This document shows, piece by piece, positions 46,363 to 54,067 of a DNA stretch of 64,000 bases; position 1 is the first letter of the stretch; the number at the start of each line of letters is the position of its first letter. The notes under the pieces are model-generated. The model worked only from the letters and a program-made list of their open reading frames with translations. It did not search any database and was not told the DNA's origin. The stretch lies in NCBI RefSeq assembly GCF_013375555.1, contig NZ_JABXWB010000005.1, forward strand, positions 823,501 to 887,500. Reading direction: 5' to 3'. Both the position numbers and the translations under genes were made by a program. This DNA comes from Sphingobium sp. EM0848. Its GTDB lineage: Bacteria > Pseudomonadota > Alphaproteobacteria > Sphingomonadales > Sphingomonadaceae.

Positions 46363-47286
46363 CTACAGATGCGGAGCTTTCTTGCTATTGGCAAACAGGG
46401 TGTTCGGCAGCAATTTCCTCAGTTCATCCACAGTCCACGGACCATCTTTTTCATGGTCGCGCCACAGGACCGAGGTTTCTTCCGGGTGCGAAAAGCGGGA
46501 GATCTTCCCGGCGCCGTTCCGCAGGATGCATCCGTTGATCTCGTCGGCTTCCGGCGTCAGCAGAAACAGCAAGGTCGGCGTCGAATAGGCCGGATCCACA
46601 AGGCGTCCAGCGGTCTTGTTGAGGCGGTCGCCGCTCATGAGGCCCGCTTCGGCTTTCTTCTGCTCGCGCGCCATTCCCGGCCCATGCCCGCGAGACGCGC
46701 CGAAGGGGGCGATGGCGTTGACGGTGATCCCGAACGATTGCAGTTCGATGGCCAGGGCCCAGGTCAGGCTGACGGTGCCGCCCTTGGCGGCCGCATAGGC
46801 GGACAGGCCGGTTGGCAGGTTCCAGGCGTTCGACACCGTGTTGATGATGCGGCCGTAACGCTGCGCTTTCATATGGGGCACGGCGTGACGGCACATGTTG
46901 AAGGTGCCCGTAAGGTGGATGCCGATGACCCGTTCATATTCCTCCGGGCCATGTTCTTCCAACAGGTCCGGCCCGATGATGCCGGCATTGTTCACCAATA
47001 TGTCGATCCGCCCGTAGGTGTCGATCGCCTGCTGGACGATCCGTCCGGCTCCGTCGAAATCCGCCACCGACTCGTAATTCGCGACGGCTTTGCCCCCTTG
47101 CCGGACGATTTCCTGCACGACTTCGTCCGCAGGCTCATGGGACCCGCCCAGGCCCTCAAGATCGACGCCGGGATCGTTCACTATGACACTGGCGCCTGCT
47201 TCGGCCAGCGCAACCGCTTCGGCACGGCCGATGCCCCGCCCGGCACCTGTGACAATAGCTACCTTCCCGTCCAAGAATTTATCCAT
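46363..47286 (-). CDS. SDR of the multifunctional-enzyme (3-hydroxyacyl-CoA dehydrogenase) type
   Basis: A 307-residue SDR starting at ATG 47286 (MDKFLDGKVAIVTGAGRGIG) behind GAGGTGG. It has VNDPGVD, typical of the (3R)-hydroxyacyl-CoA dehydrogenase part of peroxisomal MFE-2, then NNAGIIGP, INTVSNAWN (Ser) and AYAAAKGGT (Tyr/Lys). A longer upstream frame is not supported. It likely oxidises a 3-hydroxyacyl-CoA or a steroid-like hydroxyl. A relative with a similar opening is at 59196-60113. Confidence 0.87.
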   Translation of the reverse strand: MDKFLDGKVAIVTGAGRGIGRAEAVALAEAGASVIVNDPGVDLEGLGGSHEPADEVVQEIVRQGGKAVANYESVADFDGAGRIVQQAIDTYGRIDILVNNAGIIGPDLLEEHGPEEYERVIGIHLTGTFNMCRHAVPHMKAQRYGRIINTVSNAWNLPTGLSAYAAAKGGTVSLTWALAIELQSFGITVNAIAPFGASRGHGPGMAREQKKAEAGLMSGDRLNKTAGRLVDPAYSTPTLLFLLTPEADEINGCILRNGAGKISRFSHPEETSVLWRDHEKDGPWTVDELRKLLPNTLFANSKKAPHL

Positions 47287-47466
47287 GCGAATGTTTTCCA
47301 CCTCTTCTGGAACTCCATGGCGAGCCCCGTTCAATCGCCACGAGGCGATATCCGGCATCGACCACTGGTCAGTCAATCCGTCCTTGCGGGAACCATATGG
47401 CGATCGATAGCAACCCTACCCCCTCCAAATCGCGAGGGGACTTGTCCCTTGGCATTGATGCTTTCC

Positions 47467-48258
47467 CTATTTCTCCTGTTGAGCAAGAGGCATGAGGCAG
47501 ACCAGCTTCACTTCCGGCCACTCGGCGACCAGCAGGGTTATCTGGCGATACCGCACCGGGCCGCGGACGGGATGGAAATAGAGTCGTGCCGCAGCTTCGC
47601 GGCGGCGCACGTCCTGGGAATGCCAGAGTTGGACAAAGAGAGGGCTTTGCTCGCTGAGCTGGTCGACCAGCGCCCGCAGGGCGGGGTCGCCCGGGCGACG
47701 GTTGAAGTCGGCACGAAATTCCGCCACCAGCCGGGATGCCCGTTCTTCCCACTCATTGCTGAGCGACCGGGCGACCGGCGACAGCAAGGCCCAGGCGAGG
47801 AGGTTGAGATCGTCCGCTTCCTCCAGCCGGTTGCCGAAAATCTCTGAGGCAGGCTTGTTCCATGCGCGCAGGGTCCAGACCGAATCGAGCAGATAGGCCG
47901 GCTCGATGAAGCTGGATGGAAGTGCCAGCAGTTCAGAGGGTAGATCGGTGGCCACGGGCGCCGGACCTTTCGGGTCGCGCTTGCCGGCGAGATCGAACAA
48001 GGAGCCTCGTTCCGCTGGCGATAGTTTTAGCGCATCCGCCAATCGCGCGAGCGTTGCAACCGACGCATTCACCTCCCGCCCCTGTTCCAGCCAGGTGAGC
48101 CAGGTCGCGCTGAGTCCAGCCTTGTCGGCCAGTTCCTCGCGTCTCAGGCCGGGCGTGCGGCGTCTGGTGCTGGCTCCCGGCGGGCTGGGCAGGCGCTCGC
48201 GCTGAGCGCGCAAAAATGCCCCCAATAAATGCCGCTGTCGTTCAATGTCCTGGGCCAT
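47467..48258 (-). CDS. XRE/MmyB-type helix-turn-helix regulator (copy 2)
   Basis: A 263-residue paralogue of the regulator at 31097, alike along its full length (TPGLRREELADKAGLSATWL, TWLEQGREVNAS, LDSVWTLRAWNKPASEIF, RLVAEFRADFNRRPGDPAL). ATG 48258 starts with MAQDIERQRH. It is divergent from the intact TonB receptor at 48674 with a 415-base gap, which suggests that it controls the receptor, TauD, SDR and Rieske operon. Upstream motifs are described at 48264-48304. Confidence 0.86.
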   Translation of the reverse strand: MAQDIERQRHLLGAFLRAQRERLPSPPGASTRRRTPGLRREELADKAGLSATWLTWLEQGREVNASVATLARLADALKLSPAERGSLFDLAGKRDPKGPAPVATDLPSELLALPSSFIEPAYLLDSVWTLRAWNKPASEIFGNRLEEADDLNLLAWALLSPVARSLSNEWEERASRLVAEFRADFNRRPGDPALRALVDQLSEQSPLFVQLWHSQDVRRREAAARLYFHPVRGPVRYRQITLLVAEWPEVKLVCLMPLAQQEK

Positions 48259-48673
48259 GTAGATTTTATACCAGAATAAATGATCATCTAGTACCAAGAT
48301 AAAATCACTTCATAATGATGTGCAACTGCGGTCGCCATCGGTCGCAAAGATACATATCTGTCGCGACCTTGGTGGCCTTTGACCCGATCGCAACGATCTG
48401 GCCGATCTGCTGAAGGTTCGGAGGCAACGGAAAGAGGCCGGGAGAAGGGGCTGAGGAAAAGGCGTCCACGATATTCTTGTGCATCGGGTTCAGGCTGGTA
48501 GTTGCCTGCGTCCAATGATGTCATGCGCCGCTAAATCAAAATTGCCTGGTTGAAGAATGAAGTGTCATAATTCCATTTCCTCTCAAAATGGATAGGTAAC
48601 TATTTTTAATAAAATTCTATATCAAATATCATAAATATAAAATGAATAAATAAAAATGATTTTGGAGGGGGTT
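48259..48673. other. Divergent control region between XRE regulator and receptor operon
   Basis: The 415 bases contain no gene. The 48264-48304 part holds a repeated TGGTA motif near the regulator start. The last 90 bases before the receptor are strongly AT-rich (48560-48660), as expected for a promoter and leader; a strong ribosome site GGAGGGGG precedes ATG 48674. Confidence 0.5.
48264..48304 (-). promoter_or_regulatory. Tandem TGGTA motifs before the XRE regulator (copy 2)
   Basis: On the minus strand TTTTATCTTGGTACT and ATTCTGGTATAAAA lie about 25 bases apart, the second only 5 bases before the start codon. The second matches the element before the paralogous regulator at 31079-31093. 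Two sites in tandem suggest a dimer or tetramer operator, probably autoregulatory. Confidence 0.42.
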
Positions 48674-51019
48674 ATGTATTTCAATTTTAGAAATCATTGT
48701 CTTGCTTCGGTAGGTGTTGTCGCCTTGACTGTGATGGCTGTCAGTCCTTTGGCGGCACATGCAGCGGACGAGGTGGCGAAGACCGATCAGCCGGATTATG
48801 CTGAAATCATTGTAACGGCCAACAAACGCGCGGAAAGCCTGAGCAAGGTCGGCCTGACGATCACGGCGCTGGGCGGGGCGCAACTTGAGCAGCAGAAGGT
48901 TACCTCGCTGGAGGATCTTGCGGCATCGGTGCCGGGCCTGACCTATACGCAGACTGCCAGCAACACGCCGGTCTATACGCTTCGCGGCATCGGCTTTTAC
49001 GACACGACGCTTGCTGCCTATCCCAGCGTCAGCGTCTATCTCGATGAAACGCCCTTGTCCTTTCCGTTGCTGACCACCCTGACGTTGTTCGATGTCGAGC
49101 GCGTCGAGGTGCTGAAGGGGCCGCAGGGCACGCTGTTCGGCAATAATGCGACGGGTGGCGCGATCAACTATATCGCAGCCAAACCGACGCAGGATTTTTC
49201 TGCGGGCGTCAGCCTGGACTATGCCCGTTTCAACACTTTCACCGCCGATGCCTATGTCAGCGGTCCGGTCACGGACACTTTGCTCGCGCGCGTCGCGGTA
49301 AAGGCAACGAGTGGCGACGGCTGGCAGAAGAGCATCAGCCGCCCAGGCGACCGCAACGGCGCACCCGAGACTTTCGCTGCGCGTTTCCTGCTGGATTGGC
49401 GCCCGACCGACCGGCTGCGAGTCCAAACCAATCTCAACGCCTGGCGTGATCGCACCGAACCGCCGGCCGCGCAATTCCAGAAGTTCATTCCGAATTTCCC
49501 GGTCCCAGCCAATAGCGGTTTCGTGCCCTTCGTGCCCAATACTGTCGATAATCCCCGTCTGGCAGACTGGACGCCAAGCACTCCTCCCAAGGCCAATAAC
49601 CGACTGCTTCAGGCGGCAGCGCGTATCGACTATGATGTGACGGATGTCATTACGCTGACCTCGCTGACATCCTATATCGATTACAAGCTGAACCAAGCGC
49701 CGGAAGGTGACGGTCTGCCGCAGCAGCGCCTCGATATCCCGCAGAACGATGGATATGTCCACAGCTTCTCGACCGAACTTCGGCTCGCCAATAATTCCGA
49801 TCCGGTGTTCCGTTGGACCGTGGGCGGCAATTTCAGCCATGATGTCACGCACGAAATCAGCGGTGGCGCACAGAAGGATTCCACTTCGAACTACACGCTT
49901 AAATTCGCCGGTCTCGGCTTTGCCGGCAATACCTTCACCAATGATCAGAAGATGAAGAACTACGCAGTGTTCGGTGCGGCCGAATATAGTTTCGGTCAGT
50001 TCACGCTGAAGGCCGGCGCCCGCTATACGCAGGCAGACCGCAAGTCGGACAATTGCAACCTGGGCTTCACGCGGGGACCGGGACCGAACAACATCCTGAC
50101 ATATTTCAACATCCTGGCGGTGCAGGTTTTCCATAGCGTGACCACGCCCTATCCCGCCGGCACCTGCCTCATCTTCGCGCCCGACCGTACGCTCCATGAA
50201 TTCCACGGCACGCTGAACGAGAATAATGTGTCCTGGCGCGTGGGCATCGACTGGAAGCCCAATGACAATATCCTTGCCTATTTCAACGTGGCCAAGGGGT
50301 ACAAGGCGGGTAGCTTCCCAGCGCTTGCAGGATCGGCTGACCTCGCTTTCCGTCCAGCCACCCAGGAAGCGGTATTGAACGTCGAAGGCGGTATCAAGGC
50401 CCAGCTGTTCGATCACAAGGCATCGGTCAACCTGTCGGGCTTCTACAGCGACTATCGCGACAAGCAGGTGAAGTCGAAGTTGATCGATCCGCTCTTCGGT
50501 TCGCTCGACGCCCTGGTGAACATTCCAAAATCGTCGATTCGGGGCGTCGAACTGGAGGTGAATGCGCGTCCAGTGTCCGGGCTTTCGGTGGGTGGCGCGG
50601 TGACTTATCTGGACACCAGGCTGGACGATGCCAATGGCATCATCAGCCAGCTTGGCTTACCCGGCAACTGGAACGGCAATCCGATCCCCTACACGTCCAA
50701 GTGGAATGTCGGCGGCAATTTCAACTACAAGTTCCCGCTAAGCGGTTCTGCCTCAGCCTTCATCGGGGGGCAGGTGACATATCGGTCCAGCAGCACATCG
50801 TCGATCGGCAGCGAGCCTGACTTCCTGATGCCGTCCGTGACGCTCCTTGATGGGCAGGCCGGTGTTGAACTGAATGATGGGAAGGTCCGGATCATGATCT
50901 GGGGCAAGAACATTACCAACGAATTCTATCTGACCAACATCAACAAATATACCGATGGTATTCAGCGCTTCATGGGCAGGCCTGCCACTTATGGCGTCAC
51001 GCTGAGCTATAAGTACTGA
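48674..51019 (+). CDS. TonB-dependent outer-membrane receptor (copy 2, intact)
   Basis: A 781-residue receptor starting at ATG 48674 behind GGAGGGGG. It has a signal peptide to about residue 31, plug motifs EIIVTANKRAESLSKVG, RVEVLKGPQGTLFGNNATGG and GAINYI, and a barrel ending YGVTLSYKY with an aromatic last strand. It is the undamaged paralogue of the receptor broken at 25612-30900. It leads an operon with TauD, SDR and Rieske genes (gaps 35, 30 and 60 bases), so it probably imports the substrate of these oxygenases. Confidence 0.95.
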   Translation: MYFNFRNHCLASVGVVALTVMAVSPLAAHAADEVAKTDQPDYAEIIVTANKRAESLSKVGLTITALGGAQLEQQKVTSLEDLAASVPGLTYTQTASNTPVYTLRGIGFYDTTLAAYPSVSVYLDETPLSFPLLTTLTLFDVERVEVLKGPQGTLFGNNATGGAINYIAAKPTQDFSAGVSLDYARFNTFTADAYVSGPVTDTLLARVAVKATSGDGWQKSISRPGDRNGAPETFAARFLLDWRPTDRLRVQTNLNAWRDRTEPPAAQFQKFIPNFPVPANSGFVPFVPNTVDNPRLADWTPSTPPKANNRLLQAAARIDYDVTDVITLTSLTSYIDYKLNQAPEGDGLPQQRLDIPQNDGYVHSFSTELRLANNSDPVFRWTVGGNFSHDVTHEISGGAQKDSTSNYTLKFAGLGFAGNTFTNDQKMKNYAVFGAAEYSFGQFTLKAGARYTQADRKSDNCNLGFTRGPGPNNILTYFNILAVQVFHSVTTPYPAGTCLIFAPDRTLHEFHGTLNENNVSWRVGIDWKPNDNILAYFNVAKGYKAGSFPALAGSADLAFRPATQEAVLNVEGGIKAQLFDHKASVNLSGFYSDYRDKQVKSKLIDPLFGSLDALVNIPKSSIRGVELEVNARPVSGLSVGGAVTYLDTRLDDANGIISQLGLPGNWNGNPIPYTSKWNVGGNFNYKFPLSGSASAFIGGQVTYRSSSTSSIGSEPDFLMPSVTLLDGQAGVELNDGKVRIMIWGKNITNEFYLTNINKYTDGIQRFMGRPATYGVTLSYKY

Positions 51020-51054
51020 TCAGGCGGATAGAGAAGAAATTAATGGAGGTATCC

Positions 51055-51978
51055 ATGAACAAATCCGATATGGCGCAGGCCGATTCAAATTATATCAATA
51101 TGCCGGACCCGACGAGTCCACTGGAGATCGAGCCAGTTGCGGGTCGGATCGGCGCGGTCATTCGTGGCGTCTCGCTCGCAGAGAAGATCGACGACGCTAC
51201 GCTCGCTGCGATCCGCACAGCGCTGGCACGGCATAAGGTCATCTTCTTCCGCGACCAGCACCTCGACGATCAGCAACATGCGGCGCTGGTCGCCCGTCTG
51301 GGTCGGGCGGGCTTCGACGCACCGGGGGCCGCCGCCGAGGAGGCACGGCTGATCGAGCTGAATTCGTCGGACGGCTATGCGGCGGACATTTGGCACACCG
51401 ATCAGACTTATGTGGAATCGCCGCCGGACGTGACGACCTTGCGTGCAATCGTCATGCCGGAGGCGGGCGGCGACACCATGTGGGCCAATACGGCAACGGC
51501 TTATGCGGACCTGCCCGCACCGCTCAAGGCCCTGGCGGATGGCTTGCGGGGCATTCACACCAATGTCTTCGATTATACCCAGGCTTCCGGCAAGGCGAAG
51601 GACAAGGAAGATTGGTTGCAAACCGTCCGCCCGGTCCGCATGGAGGCTGAGCATCCCGTGGTCCGGGTTCATCCGGAAACCGGCGAGCGGGCGTTGATCC
51701 TTGGCGCCTATCTGCAACGGTTCGCGGGCTTCAACGGTTCGGATTCGCGCCATATCGCGGCCGTTCTGCAGGATCATATCACCCGGCCGGAAAATACCGT
51801 GCGCTGGGGATGGCGCGTGGGCGACGTGGCGCTATGGGACAATCGGGCGACGCAGCATCGCGCCATAGTCGACTTCGGTTCGCAGTTGCGCGTCGTCAAG
51901 CGCGCGACCCTGCCCGGATCGACGCCGGTCGGCGTGGACGGGCGTCCGGGCCGGACGATCCCACAGCCGCCGGTCTGA
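51055..51978 (+). CDS. TauD/TfdA-family 2-oxoglutarate-dependent dioxygenase (copy 2)
   Basis: A 307-residue paralogue of the 15607-16527 product. The start ATG 51055 has GGAGG 5 bases upstream. Iron ligands are His114, Asp116 (IWHTDQTY) and His268 (TQHRAI); Arg279 (SQLRVVKR) should hold 2-oxoglutarate. The segment after the metal site (NSSDGYAADIW) is nearly the same in both copies, so substrates are probably related. It lies between receptor and SDR genes. Confidence 0.93.
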   Translation: MNKSDMAQADSNYINMPDPTSPLEIEPVAGRIGAVIRGVSLAEKIDDATLAAIRTALARHKVIFFRDQHLDDQQHAALVARLGRAGFDAPGAAAEEARLIELNSSDGYAADIWHTDQTYVESPPDVTTLRAIVMPEAGGDTMWANTATAYADLPAPLKALADGLRGIHTNVFDYTQASGKAKDKEDWLQTVRPVRMEAEHPVVRVHPETGERALILGAYLQRFAGFNGSDSRHIAAVLQDHITRPENTVRWGWRVGDVALWDNRATQHRAIVDFGSQLRVVKRATLPGSTPVGVDGRPGRTIPQPPV

Positions 51979-52008
51979 CCGGAGCGCCGGCCTTCGGAGA
52001 ATGATGAT

Positions 52009-52893
52009 ATGGTCTACAGGAGCGATGATTTGAACCAGAGAGACGGACGCAAGCGGGCGGTGATCACCGGTGCCAACGGCGGCATGGGCCGGGCGCTCGC
52101 CCGTTCCTTTGGTGAGACCATGGATCTGGTGCTGGTCGATATCATGGAAGCGCCGCTTGCGGGGTTTGCAGGGGAATTGCGCGATGGTGGCTACACCGTC
52201 TCCGCCGCGATCGCTGGCGACCTTGGTGACGAAGCTGTGCTCGGCAAGGTGGTGGAAGCCGCGACATCGGGCGGGGGGCTTGGCGCGGTCGTCCATACGG
52301 CGGCGCTGTCCCCGGCGGCGGGTACGCGCTGGGACCGGATCATGACGGTCAATCTTGTCGCGACGGAGAAATTTCTGCGGGCGCTCGACCCTGTTGTGTC
52401 CGCAGGCAGTCCGGTGATCGTGATCTCCTCCAATTCGGCCTATTTCGCGCCGATCACGCCCGAGATCAGTGAGATCATCCTCGATCCACTCGCCCCCAAC
52501 CTGTTGGCCCGGATCGCGCCCCATATCGATCAACTGGGTGGGGCTGAGGATGAAATGGAACGGGCCTCCATCGCCTATATGTTCAGCAAATGGGCCGTGA
52601 TCGAACTTTGTGCGCGAAGGGCGCCGCACTGGATCCGCCGGGGTGCCCGGCTCGTCACCATATCGCCGGGCATGGCCAATACCCCGATGGGGCGCGCCGA
52701 GCGAGAGAGCAATCCGCGCGCGGCTGCGTTCATCGACACATGTCAGGCCGGGCGTTGGGTGACCCCGATGGACATCGTCGGCGCCGCCCGGTTCCTGGCA
52801 AGTGATGCGGCCAGCTTCATTTCGGGCTGCGACATTCGCGTCGATGGCGCGGGGGTGCCGGCGATGCAGGCTGAGTTGGCGTTGAACGGATGA
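52009..52893 (+). CDS. 3alpha-hydroxysteroid/coniferyl-alcohol dehydrogenase-like SDR
   Basis: A 294-residue SDR related to the tandem pair at 35927 and 36960. The nucleotide motif is ITGANGGMGRALARS, the Ser site VISSNSAYF, and Tyr/Lys in AYMFSKW, with an insert of nearly 50 residues between them. This insert is the mark of the Comamonas 3alpha-HSD/coniferyl-alcohol dehydrogenase group. It ends with GCDIRVDGAG. In the receptor, TauD and Rieske operon it would oxidise an alcohol made by, or reduce a ketone used by, the oxygenases. Confidence 0.86.
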   Translation: MVYRSDDLNQRDGRKRAVITGANGGMGRALARSFGETMDLVLVDIMEAPLAGFAGELRDGGYTVSAAIAGDLGDEAVLGKVVEAATSGGGLGAVVHTAALSPAAGTRWDRIMTVNLVATEKFLRALDPVVSAGSPVIVISSNSAYFAPITPEISEIILDPLAPNLLARIAPHIDQLGGAEDEMERASIAYMFSKWAVIELCARRAPHWIRRGARLVTISPGMANTPMGRAERESNPRAAAFIDTCQAGRWVTPMDIVGAARFLASDAASFISGCDIRVDGAGVPAMQAELALNG

Positions 52894-52953
52894 ACGGATT
52901 GCTGCGGCAGGGGCCTCTGCGAAACAGGGAACCATAGACGGAGGAATATAGCG

Positions 52954-53997
52954 ATGGCACGGTTCCTGCGCGGCGCATGGTATGTGGCGGCCTGGGCGGA
53001 GGAGGTGACGCGGGCGCTTCTTCCGCGCACCCTGCTTGATGAGCCGGTTCTGTTGTTCCGCAAGCAGGATGGCAGCGTCGCGGTGCTGGCTGACAGCTGC
53101 CCCCATCGCTTCGCGCCCTTGCATATGGGCAAGCTGATCGGCGACACGGTCGAGTGTGGCTATCATGGGCTGTGTTTCGATGCCGCAGGGCATTGCGTGG
53201 CCAATCCGCATGGCAATCATGTCGTGCCGTCGCGGGCGAATGTCCGGGCCTATCCGGTGATCGAGCGTCACTCGCTTGTCTGGATCTGGATGGGCGAGGC
53301 GGAGCGGGCCGATCCGGAATTGGTCCCCGACCTTGCCTATCTGACCGCTTCGGGTCGCCGTACCGTCACCGGGGGAATGACGATGGCGGCGCATTACGAA
53401 ATCCTCACAGACAATCTGATGGACCCCAGCCACGCCCGGTTCCTGCACAGCAAATATCTGGACAATGACGGGGACGTCACGCTCAAGACCACGCAGGAAG
53501 GGGGGACGGTCTACGCCCGGCAATGGTTGCCGGATCGCAAGGCGCCGGGCTTTTTTGCCGGATGTCTTCCCGATGATCCTGAGAAGGTCGACATGTGGAT
53601 CGAATTCATCTGGCAGGCTCCTGCATTGCTGCATAATTCGACTGGCGTGACATGTGTCGGCGAGCCGCGATCGGAAGGGATTGAACAGATCGGTACGCAT
53701 CTGCTGACCCCGGAGACTGAACTTTCGACCCATTATTTCTACGCAAACTCGCGCAGCTTCAGGCTCGATGACGCGAGCATGGACGATCGGGTCCGCCAGT
53801 GGTTCCATGATGCCTTCGTGCTGGAGGACAAGGTCATGGCCGAGGCGATACAACGCCGGATGAAGAACGCTACCGACCTGCTGAAGATGGACCCGGTTCT
53901 GCTGTCGATCGACGCCGCCTCGGTACGTGTGCGGCGGCATCTGGCCGGGCTGATCGAGGCGGAGATGGCGCTTCCAGCGCAAGCCTCTCCTTTGTGA
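52954..53997 (+). CDS. Rieske non-haem iron oxygenase, catalytic subunit (VanA/O-demethylase-like)
   Basis: A 347-residue oxygenase. The Rieske cluster is bound by Cys49, His51 (CPHR), Cys68 and His71 (CGYHG). The mononuclear iron site shows NLMDPSHARFLH, with Asp157, His160 and His165. The start ATG 52954 has GGAGG upstream. It is similar in size to single-component-type vanillate demethylase oxygenases, which remove methyl groups or hydroxylate. A separate reductase is needed, and none is encoded in the window. Confidence 0.92.
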   Translation: MARFLRGAWYVAAWAEEVTRALLPRTLLDEPVLLFRKQDGSVAVLADSCPHRFAPLHMGKLIGDTVECGYHGLCFDAAGHCVANPHGNHVVPSRANVRAYPVIERHSLVWIWMGEAERADPELVPDLAYLTASGRRTVTGGMTMAAHYEILTDNLMDPSHARFLHSKYLDNDGDVTLKTTQEGGTVYARQWLPDRKAPGFFAGCLPDDPEKVDMWIEFIWQAPALLHNSTGVTCVGEPRSEGIEQIGTHLLTPETELSTHYFYANSRSFRLDDASMDDRVRQWFHDAFVLEDKVMAEAIQRRMKNATDLLKMDPVLLSIDAASVRVRRHLAGLIEAEMALPAQASPL

Positions 53998-54067
53998 CAG
54001 CTAGAACTCGCGCGCCGAGTTGCGCACCTCCTGTACCAAAATCAATTGGTTCAGGGGGATGCGTGGA

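Noticed and set aside
48629..50416. 595-codon open frame opposite the intact receptor gene
   Set aside because: The plus strand encodes an unmistakable TonB receptor; the antisense product has no recognisable domain.
51832..53982. 716-codon open frame on the minus strand opposite TauD, SDR and Rieske genes
   Set aside because: It is antisense to three clear protein families, lacks a ribosome site and family resemblance, and is a usual artefact of GC-rich codon use.
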